Shown here: positions 42,917-52,399 of the stretch, piece after piece | Layout of the letters: each line of letters starts with the position of its first letter | Position numbering within the stretch: the first letter of the stretch is position 1 | Source: Pseudarthrobacter sp. PS3-L1 | GTDB lineage: Bacteria; Actinomycetota; Actinomycetes; Actinomycetales; Micrococcaceae | Direction of reading: 5' to 3' | DNA: 64,000 nucleotides | Assembly (NCBI RefSeq): GCF_030063285.1 | Contig: NZ_JASISU010000003.1 | Location: 186,001 to 250,000 of the forward strand | Notes under the pieces: model-generated | Told to the model about the DNA's origin: nothing | Seen by the model: the letters and a program-made list of their open reading frames with translations, nothing else | Databases searched by the model: none | Program-made: the position numbers and the translations under genes

Positions 42917-43921
42917 ATGTCTTCTGACGCCGCGCCCCCAGGACCCGTTGACCGACAACCTGCCCCGTGGACAGGCTGGCACGACGGCGATGACCCGTCA
43001 CACACGCGCTGGTGGCAGGGCGTCCACCTCCTGGCCGAAGCACCCTCGCACCAACCGTCCAGGGATGATTCACCCCCGTTCGAACTCCTTCCTTCCAGCG
43101 TGCGTCCGGTGGTTTTTCTCGGCTTTGCCAGTGATGCCGGGGTCCTCCGGAACCAGGGCCGCCCAGGCGCGGCGTCAGGGCCCCAGGCCATCCGCTCAGC
43201 GCTCGCACCCCTGGCATTCCACCTGAACCGGGAAGTCAAGGACGCTGGCGACATTGTGGTGGAAGGGGATGGTGACCTTGAAGCTGGCCAGTCCCGCGCC
43301 GGGACCGCCATCAGTCACTTCGTGGATTCAGGTCATCTGTGCGTAGTCTTGGGCGGCGGCCATGAAACGGCTTACGCCAGCTACCTGGGCCTGGCCGGTA
43401 CAGCGGCCGTGCGAGACGGTCAACGGCTCGGGGTACTCAACCTCGACGCCCATTTTGACCTCCGTCAGGACGTCCGCCCTACCAGCGGAACACCATTTTT
43501 GCAGATGGCAAAGTCCGAGGCGGCAGTGGGACGAACCCTTGAGTACGCCGTCCTGGGGATTTCAGAACCAAGCAATACCCGTGCGCTGTTCCAAACTGCG
43601 CAGGAACTTGGCGTCGCATTCCTCCTGGACGAGGACTGCACGGCAGAGGCCGCACACTCATTTGTGGCGGATTTCCTGTCCCGTATCGACGTTCTCTACC
43701 TGACCATTGACCTGGATGTCCTGCCATCGGCTGTGGCGCCAGGCGTCAGCGCGCCCGCCGCATTCGGCGTTCCACTGGCGATCATCAGCGCACTTTGCCG
43801 TCAGGTCGCGGCAAGTGGCAAGCTGTTTCACGCCGACGTGGCAGAGCTGAACCCGACGCTGGATGCGGATTCCAGGACGGCAAGGGTAGCAGCACGACTG
43901 ATTGCGACCCTGCTGCGCTGA
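42917..43921 (+). CDS. hutG: Formimidoylglutamase (arginase superfamily)
   Basis: Splits N-formimidoyl-L-glutamate to glutamate and formamide, the last step of one route of histidine degradation. The 334 residues contain the Mn2+ sites GGGHE (146-150), DAHFD (177-181) and TIDLDVLPSAVAPGVSAP (263-280). The preceding TSGTPFLQM block fits HutG rather than agmatinase. hutH and hutU lie about 1 kb away on the other strand, separated by two small genes. Start has only a weak ribosome-binding site. Confidence 0.9.
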   Translation: MSSDAAPPGPVDRQPAPWTGWHDGDDPSHTRWWQGVHLLAEAPSHQPSRDDSPPFELLPSSVRPVVFLGFASDAGVLRNQGRPGAASGPQAIRSALAPLAFHLNREVKDAGDIVVEGDGDLEAGQSRAGTAISHFVDSGHLCVVLGGGHETAYASYLGLAGTAAVRDGQRLGVLNLDAHFDLRQDVRPTSGTPFLQMAKSEAAVGRTLEYAVLGISEPSNTRALFQTAQELGVAFLLDEDCTAEAAHSFVADFLSRIDVLYLTIDLDVLPSAVAPGVSAPAAFGVPLAIISALCRQVAASGKLFHADVAELNPTLDADSRTARVAARLIATLLR

Positions 43922-44146
43922 CTTGTTCGTTTTCTGATCACAACTGGTAGGTATTGTGTGATTGGGCTCACTGATGAGACCATTGTCTCGGAATGCGTTG
44001 TCCAGACGTCCCACCAGTGCTGACGTTTGGACCGCGGCCTCTTCCGGCGTCAGGGGGGACAGCCAAGGGGCCGGTCATTTTTAGAACGGTTCCGACCGGC
44101 AATTACACTTGTTCAGGCTCTTAGGCCGCTCAAAAGAAAGAATCCA

Positions 44147-44398
44147 ATGACCACTGCAATTCTGGATAGCCCCCTGGCATCCACCCAGTCCGTCTCAGCG
44201 GGCTCCGCACTTCACCTAGTCTTTGATGCAGCGAGCAAGATCCACGATGGACTGGACCAGGCCGTTTCAGACCTCATGGTCCCGGCCCGCGAGGCGGGCA
44301 GTGGCATTTTGGTGACGCGCACCAGCCCCGGACATTACACAGTCGCCGTGGACTCCAGCGTTCCCTTTGGCCAGGTCCAGGAAGACATCGCCGCCTGA
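44147..44398 (+). CDS. Small hypothetical protein
   Basis: An 83-residue protein with AAAGAAAG before its ATG. It contains VFDAASKIHDGLDQAVSDLMVPAREAGSG, likely a helix, and ILVTRTSPGHYTVAVDSSVPFG, likely a beta hairpin. No family is recognised. It lies in the hut region and is convergent with another small gene. Normal codon use and a clear start support real coding. Confidence 0.65.
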   Translation: MTTAILDSPLASTQSVSAGSALHLVFDAASKIHDGLDQAVSDLMVPAREAGSGILVTRTSPGHYTVAVDSSVPFGQVQEDIAA

Positions 44399-44441
44399 GT
44401 CACAGATACAAGGGGCTGGCTACTTGGGTCCACCAGGTTCC

Positions 44442-44681
44442 CTAGGGGATCTTCCTGATGACGATGCCGTCTGATTTTGTGAAGTGCGGATTGTCGGTCT
44501 GGCCGTCAGCAACAAGCCAGATAACATTGCCGCTCTGCGAGACTTCCTCAACCTCACCCGTAGCGACAGTCTGTGCGTGCTTGGCGATTTCCACCTGGTC
44601 ACCTGGACGTAACACCGTCCAGTCAGCGTCAGCTGCAGATGTGGAACCGCGCCTGGACAACAATGTCCCGCGTGCTTTCAT
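44442..44681 (-). CDS. Small hypothetical protein, possible beta-barrel (KOW/SH3-like)
   Basis: A 79-residue protein, WTVLRPGDQVEIAKHAQTVATGEVEEV then SGNVIWLVADG and SDGIVIRKIP. The alternating hydrophobic strands with GD and G turns resemble a small SH3/KOW-type barrel of a kind that binds nucleic acid or protein. It lies downstream of nothing obvious; its promoter would be in the 164-base gap before hutH end. AAAGGGG is 11 bases before the ATG. Confidence 0.65.
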   Translation of the reverse strand: MKARGTLLSRRGSTSAADADWTVLRPGDQVEIAKHAQTVATGEVEEVSQSGNVIWLVADGQTDNPHFTKSDGIVIRKIP

Positions 44682-44845
44682 GTGAACAAATACCCCTTTG
44701 TAAAGGTTCGAAAGATCCCAGCATCATTGATGGGATCCCTGCTGCGATCTTCTTTGTACTACAGAACACACCGGGAGTCCGGGCAGGACGCGCTAAATTT
44801 TTCCAGCCTGCCCGCCGCTCCCCAGCACCGAAGATTCTTCGTCGG

Positions 44846-46471
44846 TCACGCGAGTTTTCCGACAGCCAGTTCGACGGCGTCGAGGACCTCACCAGATCTG
44901 ACCATCTGGTCTGCCATTTCCAGCTCTGGTGAAAGGAATCGGTCTGCTCCCGGACCTTCCACGGATTCGCGAAGGGCACGTATCGCAGCGGCACCAGCTG
45001 GCCCAGGAGTCAGCGTGCCGTCCGAAAGCTGGCAGCGGATATCGATGGCCCGCGCAGCGGTAACCAGCTCGATGGCAAGAACCCTGCGCAGGTTCTCGAC
45101 TCCCTTCCGCAGTTTCCTGGCAGCATGCCAGCCCATGGAGACGTGGTCCTCCTGCATGGCCGAGCTAGGAATCGAATCGACGGATGCCGGCACTGCGAGG
45201 CGCTTGTTGTCCGAGACCAGACCGGCCTGTGTGTACTGGGCAATCATCAGTCCAGAATCAACGCCAGGATCGGACGCCAGGAACGCTGGCAAGCCGTGGG
45301 ACCGCGCTGGGTCCAGCATCCGGTCTGTGCGCCGCTCGGCGATGGAGCTCACATCTACGACAACAATGGCCAAAAAGTCGAGGACATAGGCCACGGGTGC
45401 TCCATGGAAGTTGCCGTTGGACAGGACGCGCCCATCGGGCAGGACAACCGGGTTGTCGATTGCAGCAGCAAGCTCGCGGGAAGCAACCATGGCTGCGTGG
45501 TCCACCGTGTCCCTGGCCGCGCCAGCGACCTGCGGTGCGCAACGCAGCGAATAGGCGTCCTGGACTTTGGTGTCATTGACCCGATGTGAGGCAACGATTG
45601 CTGAATTGGCGAGCACCCGCAGCATGTTGTCTGCGGCGGCCGCCTGCCCTGGATGTGGCCTCAGTGCGGCGTGCAACTCCGGCACGAACACCTGATCGGT
45701 GCCCAGCAGCGCCTCAACGCTGAGCGCGGCGGTGACGTCCGCCGTCGTCAGTAGTTTCCGGAGGTCGGCGATGGCCATGAGCAGCATGCCGAGCATCCCC
45801 TCGGTGCCGTTCACCAGGGCCAGGCCCTCTTTTTCGGCGAGCGTCACCGGCACAATCCCGTGATCTGACAGCAGTTCGGTCACGGATCGCTGGCCGCGAC
45901 CGCCGCAGAGCTCACCGTCGGGTCCTTCCGCTTCGCCCTCCCCCATCAGAACAAGGGCGCAGTGCGAGAGTGGTGCGAGGTCACCGGAGCAGCCCAGAGA
46001 CCCAAATTCGCGCACCACCGGTGTGATTCCTGCGTTGAGCACAGCCACCATGGTCTCCAGCACCACTGGCCGAACCCCAGTCCGGCCCGAAGCAAGTGTC
46101 TTGGCACGCAGGAACATCAGGGCTCGCACCACCTCGCGCTCCACTGCGGGCCCCATGCCGGCGGCGTGGCTCCGGATCAGCGATTTCTGCAGTTGCGTGC
46201 GCAGTTCAGCAGGTATGTGGCGGTTGGCCAAAGCACCGAACCCTGTGGAAATTCCGTAGGCGGGAACCTCGCTGGCCGCCAGGGTGTCGATGTGTTCGCG
46301 GACACGGGCGACGCCGTCCAGCGCCTCCTCGCTGATTCTCACGGTGGCGCCGTGGCGGGCGACGGCGAGCGTATCTTCTGGCGTGACGCCTGCTGAACCG
46401 AGGATGACAGTGGGGGCTCTGCCCGACGTGCTGGCGGTGGAGTCCTGGGCGTGCGTGGGAATAAGCGTCAT
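44846..46471 (-). CDS. hutH: Histidine ammonia-lyase
   Basis: Deaminates L-histidine to trans-urocanate through the MIO electrophile formed within its own chain. The 541 residues show YGISTGFG (72-79) and the MIO-forming tripeptide in [14 protein letters not shown], here C161-S162-G163 rather than Ala-Ser-Gly. A Cys at the first position is allowed in the family pattern and seen in several actinobacteria. Tyr and Arg residues for substrate binding in [20 protein letters not shown] are also present. The ATG overlaps the hutU stop by four bases. Confidence 0.96.
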   Translation of the reverse strand: MTLIPTHAQDSTASTSGRAPTVILGSAGVTPEDTLAVARHGATVRISEEALDGVARVREHIDTLAASEVPAYGISTGFGALANRHIPAELRTQLQKSLIRSHAAGMGPAVEREVVRALMFLRAKTLASGRTGVRPVVLETMVAVLNAGITPVVREFGSLGCSGDLAPLSHCALVLMGEGEAEGPDGELCGGRGQRSVTELLSDHGIVPVTLAEKEGLALVNGTEGMLGMLLMAIADLRKLLTTADVTAALSVEALLGTDQVFVPELHAALRPHPGQAAAADNMLRVLANSAIVASHRVNDTKVQDAYSLRCAPQVAGAARDTVDHAAMVASRELAAAIDNPVVLPDGRVLSNGNFHGAPVAYVLDFLAIVVVDVSSIAERRTDRMLDPARSHGLPAFLASDPGVDSGLMIAQYTQAGLVSDNKRLAVPASVDSIPSSAMQEDHVSMGWHAARKLRKGVENLRRVLAIELVTAARAIDIRCQLSDGTLTPGPAGAAAIRALRESVEGPGADRFLSPELEMADQMVRSGEVLDAVELAVGKLA

Positions 46472-48189
46472 GATTGGTTACTTTCCGGGGCGGCGGTGGC
46501 GGTGGGCATGGGGATGAGGACGCCACGTTCGGCGGCGACCTCAAGGGCCCTGTCATAGCCAGCGTCAGCATGGCGAATGACTCCCATTCCAGGGTCATTG
46601 GTCAAAAGGCGTTCGAGCTTCTGGGCCGCAAGGTCAGTGCCATCAGCCACGGATACCTGGCCAGCATGGATGGACCTGCCGATCCCCACGCCACCGCCGT
46701 GATGGAGCGATACCCAGGTGGCACCGGAGGCCGTGTTGAGCAGCGCATTGAGAATAGGCCAGTCAGCAATGGCGTCGGAGCCGTCAGCCATGGACTCTGT
46801 CTCACGGTAGGGGGACGCCACGGAGCCGGAGTCCAGGTGGTCGCGGCCGATGACGATAGGAGCTTTCACCTTCCCGTCGCGGACCAGCTGATTGAACAGC
46901 AGGCCTGCCTTGGCGCGATCGCCGTAGCCGAGCCAGCAGATCCTGGCCGGAAGCCCCTCGAACTCGACCCTGTCCGCTGCGGCATCCAGCCAACGATGCA
47001 GATGCCTGTTCTCCGGAAATAGGTCCTTGATTGCCCGATCTGTAACAGCAATATCTTCCGGATCGCCGGACAGCGCGACCCATCGGAAAGGACCCATTCC
47101 CTCGCAGAACATTGGCCGGATGTAGGCGGGAACAAAACCAGGGAACCTGAACGCGTGAGGGTATCCGCCCTGCCGGGCCTCATCTCGGATGGAATTGCCA
47201 TAGTCAAAGACTTCCGCCCCGGCATCCTGGAATTCGACCATGGCCTGGACGTGGCGGGCCATGGATGCCTGCGCCTTTTTGGTGAATCCCACAGGATCAG
47301 CCGCAGCTTCGCGTGGCCATTCCTCGACAGTGATGCCTTCGGGGAGGTAGCTCAGTGGATCATGCGCTGAGGTCTGGTCGGTGACGATATCGACTGTGAC
47401 TTCACCTGCCCTGTGGCGCCGCAGAATCTCCGGAAAAACTTCTGCCGCATTTCCCACATACCCTACCGACCATCCGCGGCCCTCGTCCTTGGCTTTCTGA
47501 GCCTTCGCCAGCGCAGTGTCCAGATCCGTTTCCACCTCATCGAGGTACCGTTTGCCCACCCGGCGGCGAAGCCGGGATTCGTCGACGTCGACAATCAGGC
47601 AAGCCCCGTTATTGAGGGTGACGGCCAGCGGCTGGGCGCCACCCATTCCGCCGCATCCGCCAGTCAGGGTCAAGGTGCCAGCCAGTGTGCCGTCCTCGGT
47701 CCCGGTCAGTTTGCGGGCAATCGCGGCAAAGGTCTCAAAAGTACCCTGCAGGATTCCCTGCGTACCTATATAGATCCACGAGCCAGCCGTCATCTGCCCA
47801 TACATCAGCAGGCCCTCAGCCTCGAGACGGCGGAATTCCGGCCACGTGGCCCAGTCCCCCACCAGGTTCGAGTTGGCCAGGAGTACCCGGGGAGCCCATT
47901 CATTGGTCCTGAACACACCCACCGGCTTACCGGACTGGACCAGCAGCGTCTCATCGGATTCGAGCGTTTTCAGGATCTCCGTAATTGCATCGAAGGCGGC
48001 CCAGCTTCGAACAGCCCGTCCCGTGCCACCGTAGACCACCAGGTCATCGGGGCGCTCGGCCACCTCTGGATCCAGGTTGTTCATCAGCATCCGCAGGGGA
48101 GCCTCTGTCTGCCAGGATTTTGCGCTCAGTGTGGTGCCCCGGGCTGCTTTGACCGGGCGGGCACCGGTGGTGAAATCGGCGGGTGCCAT
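46468..48189 (-). CDS. hutU: Urocanate hydratase
   Basis: NAD+-dependent conversion of urocanate to imidazolonepropionate. At 573 residues it has normal length. Signatures are [32 protein letters not shown], the active cysteine in [13 protein letters not shown] and the C-terminal [28 protein letters not shown] precedes the ATG. It leads the hutUH pair. A 10-base direct repeat directly upstream is a possible regulator site. Confidence 0.97.
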   Translation of the reverse strand: MAPADFTTGARPVKAARGTTLSAKSWQTEAPLRMLMNNLDPEVAERPDDLVVYGGTGRAVRSWAAFDAITEILKTLESDETLLVQSGKPVGVFRTNEWAPRVLLANSNLVGDWATWPEFRRLEAEGLLMYGQMTAGSWIYIGTQGILQGTFETFAAIARKLTGTEDGTLAGTLTLTGGCGGMGGAQPLAVTLNNGACLIVDVDESRLRRRVGKRYLDEVETDLDTALAKAQKAKDEGRGWSVGYVGNAAEVFPEILRRHRAGEVTVDIVTDQTSAHDPLSYLPEGITVEEWPREAAADPVGFTKKAQASMARHVQAMVEFQDAGAEVFDYGNSIRDEARQGGYPHAFRFPGFVPAYIRPMFCEGMGPFRWVALSGDPEDIAVTDRAIKDLFPENRHLHRWLDAAADRVEFEGLPARICWLGYGDRAKAGLLFNQLVRDGKVKAPIVIGRDHLDSGSVASPYRETESMADGSDAIADWPILNALLNTASGATWVSLHHGGGVGIGRSIHAGQVSVADGTDLAAQKLERLLTNDPGMGVIRHADAGYDRALEVAAERGVLIPMPTATAAPESNQS

Positions 48190-48201
48190 GGTGGCTCCTT
48201 T

Positions 48202-48221
48202 GGGTGTGGAAGGGTGTGGAA
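48202..48221. repeat. Tandem 10-base direct repeat in the hutU leader
   Basis: GGGTGTGGAA occurs twice without a gap (48202-48211 and 48212-48221), about 13 bases upstream of the hutU start codon on the minus strand. It could be a regulator half-site pair or a result of slippage. Confidence 0.5.
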
Positions 48222-48312
48222 ATCTCCTTCCTCCACTAAAGCCGCTGATGCTCAGGACCTGTAGGTCACACGGGGTGGAACTGTCCGTAATCCCAGACTC
48301 CCGGCCGGGGCA

Positions 48313-49146
48313 CTAGTGGGTGAGTGTACTGGCAGGCCTTCCATACAAGCGGGAGGAGAGCTCATCGGCGGCCTTCTGAACCCTGGCCGCAAGCACGGGC
48401 CACTGCTCCACTGGCACCTTTTCCTCCAGGAAGGTTACGGCCACGGCAGCCGTGGGCCAGCCCGAATGATCCGTCACAGCCGCAGCAATGGAGCCAAACC
48501 CCGGGGTCACCTCACCGTGCTCGGTTGCGTACCCGCGCTGTCGGACCTGGTCAAGGTGCGAAGACAACGCCGAATACTTCATGATGGCGCCCTCCACATA
48601 ATGGCGGGCAGTGAACGCTTCCGCGTTGGGATACAGCGCACGTGCCTGTGACTTCGGGAGGGATGCCAAGATGGCCCTGCCACTCGCCGTGAGGTGGCTG
48701 GGAAGGCGGACGCCGACGTCGGTCACCAGTGACGGGCGATTTTTGGCCCGGTCCTCCACGATATAAAGCACGTCGCGGCCATGCAGAACAGCCAGGTGGG
48801 CGCTCTCACCGACCGCATCTACCAGGGAAGCAAGCAGTGGACGCCCCAACCGGGACAGCGGCTCCTGGCGTGAATATGCCGAACTAAGCTCAAAGGCACT
48901 GATACCCAGTCCGTATCGCTGCTCCTCGTGCAGATGCAGGACAAATCCGCTGGCTTCCATGACGCCCAGGAGGTGATAGACGCTGGAGCGGGGCAGGCCC
49001 AGCGACGTTGCGATGCTGGACGCTGCCATCGGCCCACGCCTTGACGCCAACAGCTTGAGTATCCGGAGGGTATTCTCGGCCGCAGGAACCTTCGAAGCCA
49101 GTTTCGGCGCGGCAGGCGCTTCAGGGATGGGGTTCACCGGAGTCAT
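48313..49146 (-). CDS. IclR-family regulator, probable hut regulator
   Basis: About 277 residues with a winged helix, NTLRILKLLASRRGPMAASSIATSLGLPRSSVYHLL, followed by an IclR effector domain (VGESAHLAVLHGRDVLYIVE and GFGSIAAAVTDHSGWPTAAVAVTFLEE as landmarks). It sits directly upstream of hutU on the same strand, so control by urocanate or histidine is likely. Starts at 49146, 49167 and an earlier GTG are all possible; none has a strong ribosome-binding site. I prefer 49146 because it gives usual length. Confidence 0.85.
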   Translation of the reverse strand: MTPVNPIPEAPAAPKLASKVPAAENTLRILKLLASRRGPMAASSIATSLGLPRSSVYHLLGVMEASGFVLHLHEEQRYGLGISAFELSSAYSRQEPLSRLGRPLLASLVDAVGESAHLAVLHGRDVLYIVEDRAKNRPSLVTDVGVRLPSHLTASGRAILASLPKSQARALYPNAEAFTARHYVEGAIMKYSALSSHLDQVRQRGYATEHGEVTPGFGSIAAAVTDHSGWPTAAVAVTFLEEKVPVEQWPVLAARVQKAADELSSRLYGRPASTLTH

Positions 49147-49262
49147 GCCATCATCGAACCACGGCATAGTCTGGGATTCCAGATGCGCCACACATTTTCC
49201 CGCGGGGCTGGAAAAGCGAGACACCGCTCCCTCCGAAAACGGCGCCTCGCTGCCCCGTATGG

Positions 49263-50126
49263 CTAGAGTGCCGCGTGCGCCGCACGGACTGCGTCGGCCA
49301 TTGTGGTGGTGGGCCGGCCTATGAGATCGGAGAGTTGGGTACCGTCCACGAAGAGGTCACCGCGGGCGATTCCACGATCAGAGTCCGCAAGGATGTCAGC
49401 GAAAGCTTCCGGAACTCCGGCGCCCTTAAGGAGGCTGCTGAAGTCTGCAGCGGGAAGATCGTTGTAGGCAACGGTGGTGCCAGATACGTCACTGATTGTG
49501 GCAGCAAGTTCTGCCATCGAGAAAGCAGTATCTCCGCCAAGCTCATACACGGCCCCGGCCTGGTTGTCAGCAACTAGGACAGCTGCTGCAGCCGTTGCGA
49601 AATCAGCACGTGTGGCAGCGCTGACTTTGCCTTCGCCGGCGCTTCCAGCCATGGCGCCCTGGGCCAGGGTGCCAGCGAGCTGCTCGGTGTAGTTCTCCAG
49701 GTACCAGCCGTTGCGCAGGATGACGGCGGGGAGGCCGGAGTTCTCAATCAACCCCTCGGTGGCCTGGTGCTCTGCAGCAAGCGTCATGGCCGTGGTTCCA
49801 GCGTTCGCGATGCTTGTGTAGGCGAACAGCTCCACCCCTTCGGCCTTGGCCGCATCAATGACCGCCCGGTGTTGAGCCAGTCGCTTGCCTACCTCGCTAC
49901 TGGAGATCAACAGCACTTTGCTGGCGCCCTTGAGCGCCGCAGCAACTGTTGCGGCGTCGTCGTAATCCATGGCCCTGACCTCGACACCACGTTCGGCCAG
50001 GGTGGCGAGCTTCTCCGCTGAACGTCCTAGGGCGACAATTTGGCCTGCAGCGACGCCTCGGTCCAAAAGTTCAGCAATCACGTGCTGTCCCAGCTGACCG
50101 GTTGCTCCGGTGATGACGATGCTCAT
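49263..50126 (-). CDS. NmrA/QOR2-type NAD(P)H quinone reductase
   Basis: Atypical short-chain reductase of about 287 residues. The NADPH-binding motif ITGATGQLGQHVIAEL stands at the very start, and ALGRSAEKLATLAERGVEVRAMDYDD and LRNGWYLENYTEQLAG follow, matching YtfG/QOR2-type quinone reductases. It lacks the catalytic Tyr-Lys pair of classical SDRs, as is usual here. The ATG at 50126 has AGGAAA upstream. A divergent HxlR regulator gene is 101 bases away, an arrangement seen for quinone-responsive pairs such as qorB-qorR in corynebacteria. Confidence 0.9.
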   Translation of the reverse strand: MSIVITGATGQLGQHVIAELLDRGVAAGQIVALGRSAEKLATLAERGVEVRAMDYDDAATVAAALKGASKVLLISSSEVGKRLAQHRAVIDAAKAEGVELFAYTSIANAGTTAMTLAAEHQATEGLIENSGLPAVILRNGWYLENYTEQLAGTLAQGAMAGSAGEGKVSAATRADFATAAAAVLVADNQAGAVYELGGDTAFSMAELAATISDVSGTTVAYNDLPAADFSSLLKGAGVPEAFADILADSDRGIARGDLFVDGTQLSDLIGRPTTTMADAVRAAHAAL

Positions 50127-50199
50127 TGGTTTTCCTTCCAGAGAAGTGATGCTGTCCTTCATGCAAACAGCTCATCCGGGAAGATACTTCCCACGGGAG

Positions 50200-50227
50200 A
50201 GTACGCACTTTGAAGTAAGGTACTACC
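50200..50227. promoter_or_regulatory. HxlR operator/promoter region with leaderless -10
   Basis: AGTAC (50200-50204) and GTACT (50220-50224) form an inverted repeat, and AGTA-AGG-TACT (50214-50224) a second, shorter one. TAAGGT (50216-50221) stands six bases before the ATG at 50228 and can act as a -10 of a leaderless mRNA. The operator would then cover the promoter itself, giving autorepression. Confidence 0.45.
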
Positions 50228-50647
50228 ATGAAAGTAAGCACGTATTCCACCCTCCGCCCGGGCGCCATGTTTCCGGCTGGCTGCTCCAGCCGCACGCTTC
50301 TTGACCACGTCACCAGCAAGTGGGGAGTATTGATCCTGGTGGCCCTGTCCGAGGGGCCGCACAGGTGGAGCGGTCTTCGGCAACGGGCGGAAGGCATCAG
50401 TGAGAAGATGCTGGCCCAGACCCTGAAGATCCTGGAACGCGATGGCCTGGTCCACCGCGAACAACAGCCCGTCATTCCTCCGCGCGTGGACTACAGCCTG
50501 ACTGCAAAGGGCCATGAACTTACGGCCCTTTTGCTGCCGCTGTTCGGGTGGACCCTGGACAACGCCGAGGAAATCATTGGACACCAACAAGTACAGGCTG
50601 CCACCCTCAACGGCCGCCTGGAAAATCCGTCAGTCGCCAGCGCCTAG
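50228..50647 (+). CDS. HxlR-family redox-type regulator
   Basis: A 139-residue winged-helix protein with the HxlR core TLLDHVTSKWGVLILVALSEGPHRWSGL and the recognition stretch ISEKMLAQTLKILERDGLV, ending YSLTAKGHELTAL. A single Cys at residue 19 (PAGCSSR) sits where quinone- and diamide-sensing HxlR members (YodB, CatR, QorR) have their sensor cysteine. With the divergent quinone reductase it probably forms a small redox switch. Its 3' end overlaps that of the spermidine-synthase-like gene by 18 bases. Confidence 0.9.
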   Translation: MKVSTYSTLRPGAMFPAGCSSRTLLDHVTSKWGVLILVALSEGPHRWSGLRQRAEGISEKMLAQTLKILERDGLVHREQQPVIPPRVDYSLTAKGHELTALLLPLFGWTLDNAEEIIGHQQVQAATLNGRLENPSVASA

Positions 50648-51580
50648 GGTTTCAGCACCAGCGCCAATCCCTGCTGGCGCAGCAATCGGGTCATGGCGAA
50701 CGGACCCGCCCGCGGCGAATGTCCTGACCTGGGCATCGTGCCAGATGTGCGCAGGAACCGCGCCCCCCAGCAGGCGCCGGGCCAGTGCAGGATCGTTGTC
50801 GAAAGGCAGGTCTGATCCAGCCATGATCATGTTGCCGTAGCGCCTTCCCTTCAGCATGGCCGGGTCCGCGATAATAATGGCGTGTGCAAAGGATGCCGCA
50901 ATGCCCGCGGCATCCTCCCGGGCATTTTTCAGGTCTGGGGCATCTCCGGAGTTCACGACGTAGATGCCCCCCGGAGCCAGCACGGCCTTCGCATGGGCGT
51001 TGAACTCCAACGTTGTCAGCGGCCGCGGTGTGAGGGAACCAGCAAAAACGTCCCGGATGATGAAGTCACGGGTATCTGGGGTCAGCGCCTCCGTGACAGC
51101 GCGGGCCTCGCCCACCCGAATCCGCATCAGCGGTGCCTTGGGCAGATCGAACCAGCCACGGACGTAATCGGCCAGCTTTCCGTCGAGTTCCACCACTACC
51201 TGGCGGGCGTCCGGATAGGACGCATTGAAGTATCTGGCCAATGAGCATGCTCCGCCGCCAAGGTGCAGCCCGCGGAGTTTGGGTTTAGTTTCCGGAGCCC
51301 AGCGCGACTCAATCAATGCAGCTACCCAGCGCATGTATTCGAAGTCAAGGAATAGCGGATCTGCCAGGTCAATGTGCGAGCTCATGACGCCGTTGATTTT
51401 AAGCAGCCAGCCCGTGGAATTGTCCTGGTCCGCGATCAGCTCACAGTCGCCGGTGTCAACGTAGTAGATACCCTCCACGGGGCCGTCCGGACGGCTACCT
51501 TTCGGCACCTCCACAACTCCCGACGTCGGCCGGTTCCGATTCCCTTTTGCGCCGCGTCCGCCGCGTTCACCCTTCGCCAT
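50630..51580 (-). CDS. Spermidine synthase-like SAM-binding protein
   Basis: A 316-residue cytosolic protein with a basic Gly-rich N-terminus (GERGGRGAKGNRNR). It then shows the beta-rich N-domain of aminopropyltransferases and a Rossmann domain with GLHLGGGACSLARYF (motif I), VVVELDGKLADYV and FIIRDVFAGS. The last holds an Asp at the amine-activating position. Putrescine-binding residues cannot be confirmed by eye, and many actinobacterial relatives are annotated only as spermidine-synthase-like methyltransferases. Confidence 0.8.
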   Translation of the reverse strand: MAKGERGGRGAKGNRNRPTSGVVEVPKGSRPDGPVEGIYYVDTGDCELIADQDNSTGWLLKINGVMSSHIDLADPLFLDFEYMRWVAALIESRWAPETKPKLRGLHLGGGACSLARYFNASYPDARQVVVELDGKLADYVRGWFDLPKAPLMRIRVGEARAVTEALTPDTRDFIIRDVFAGSLTPRPLTTLEFNAHAKAVLAPGGIYVVNSGDAPDLKNAREDAAGIAASFAHAIIIADPAMLKGRRYGNMIMAGSDLPFDNDPALARRLLGGAVPAHIWHDAQVRTFAAGGSVRHDPIAAPAGIGAGAETLGAGD

Positions 51581-51613
51581 CAGACCCGCACCGCGCTCAC
51601 CATAGGTTCAACC

Positions 51614-52399
51614 CTAGTGCGTGGTGCTGCCAGGCTCCGCAAGGGAGCGAAGGTACGAACCAAACCCTTCGGGCGCCCTACCTTCAGTTCTGCTAGAGGT
51701 GATCACGCGGATACGGTCTGTAGCAACCACCCGGTAGCCTCGCTGGCGCATCTCGGTCACCAGGATGCGGTCCTCATGCGTTTCCAGCGCCGGAAAACCA
51801 CCACTCACGACATAGGCCGAAGCCCTTGCTCCCAGGTTGGCGCCGTGGATGTGCGAATGATTTTCTGTCAGTGAATGCCTGCCATGCCACAGCCGCAGGA
51901 TTGCGGGGTCGGCCCCTGACGGCTCGGGTTCGACTGTGCCCAGGACAGCGTCCGCGCCGTCCTGGGCCATCTGCACCTGGGTCAGGAGCCAGTGCTCCGG
52001 TACCACCGAATCTGCATCGGTGCTGGCCACCCAGGTGGAGGCTGATGGCAGGGCGGAGCTTGCCCGCAGCCGGAGCAGGCCTTCTGAGACACCAAGCTGG
52101 CGGGCAGCGCCGACGCTCCGGAAGTGGCTGTCAATACTGGCAAATCTGGCGTCACCAGCAACAACGGCATCAGCCGCCCGCTGGGAATCGTCAGTGCAGG
52201 CATCAAGCACCAGGACGCACAGGATCTGGATGCCAGGTTCTGCTGACTGCAGGACGTTCATTGCGTGGCAGACGGCGGCGAGGCAACGTCCAAGCCGTTG
52301 CTCTTCGTTGTGGGCCGGGATGACCACCACAACCTGCTGGATCCCTGCATGCCCGTCAGCAGCCTCGACTGTACGGTGGTTCCCCAACACGTTGCTCAT
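51614..52399 (-). CDS. Family-2 glycosyltransferase (last gene of the PIG-L operon)
   Basis: A 261-residue GT-A fold enzyme that moves a sugar from a nucleotide sugar. Seen are VVVVIPAHNEEQRL near residues 23-36, the first Asp block LDACTDDS, the metal-binding STDADS at 126-131 and the catalytic ED in THEDRILVTEM, then RAPEGFGSYLRSL at the end. No transmembrane segment is present, so it is soluble or peripheral, unlike NodC or chitin synthases. The ATG overlaps the stop of the deacetylase/methyltransferase by four bases. Acceptor and donor are unknown. Confidence 0.88.
   Translation of the reverse strand: MSNVLGNHRTVEAADGHAGIQQVVVVIPAHNEEQRLGRCLAAVCHAMNVLQSAEPGIQILCVLVLDACTDDSQRAADAVVAGDARFASIDSHFRSVGAARQLGVSEGLLRLRASSALPSASTWVASTDADSVVPEHWLLTQVQMAQDGADAVLGTVEPEPSGADPAILRLWHGRHSLTENHSHIHGANLGARASAYVVSGGFPALETHEDRILVTEMRQRGYRVVATDRIRVITSSRTEGRAPEGFGSYLRSLAEPGSTTH

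Noticed and set aside
43976..43989. GAGAC-CATT-GTCTC hairpin after hutG as a terminator
   Set aside because: Only five pairs and no T-run; too weak to call.
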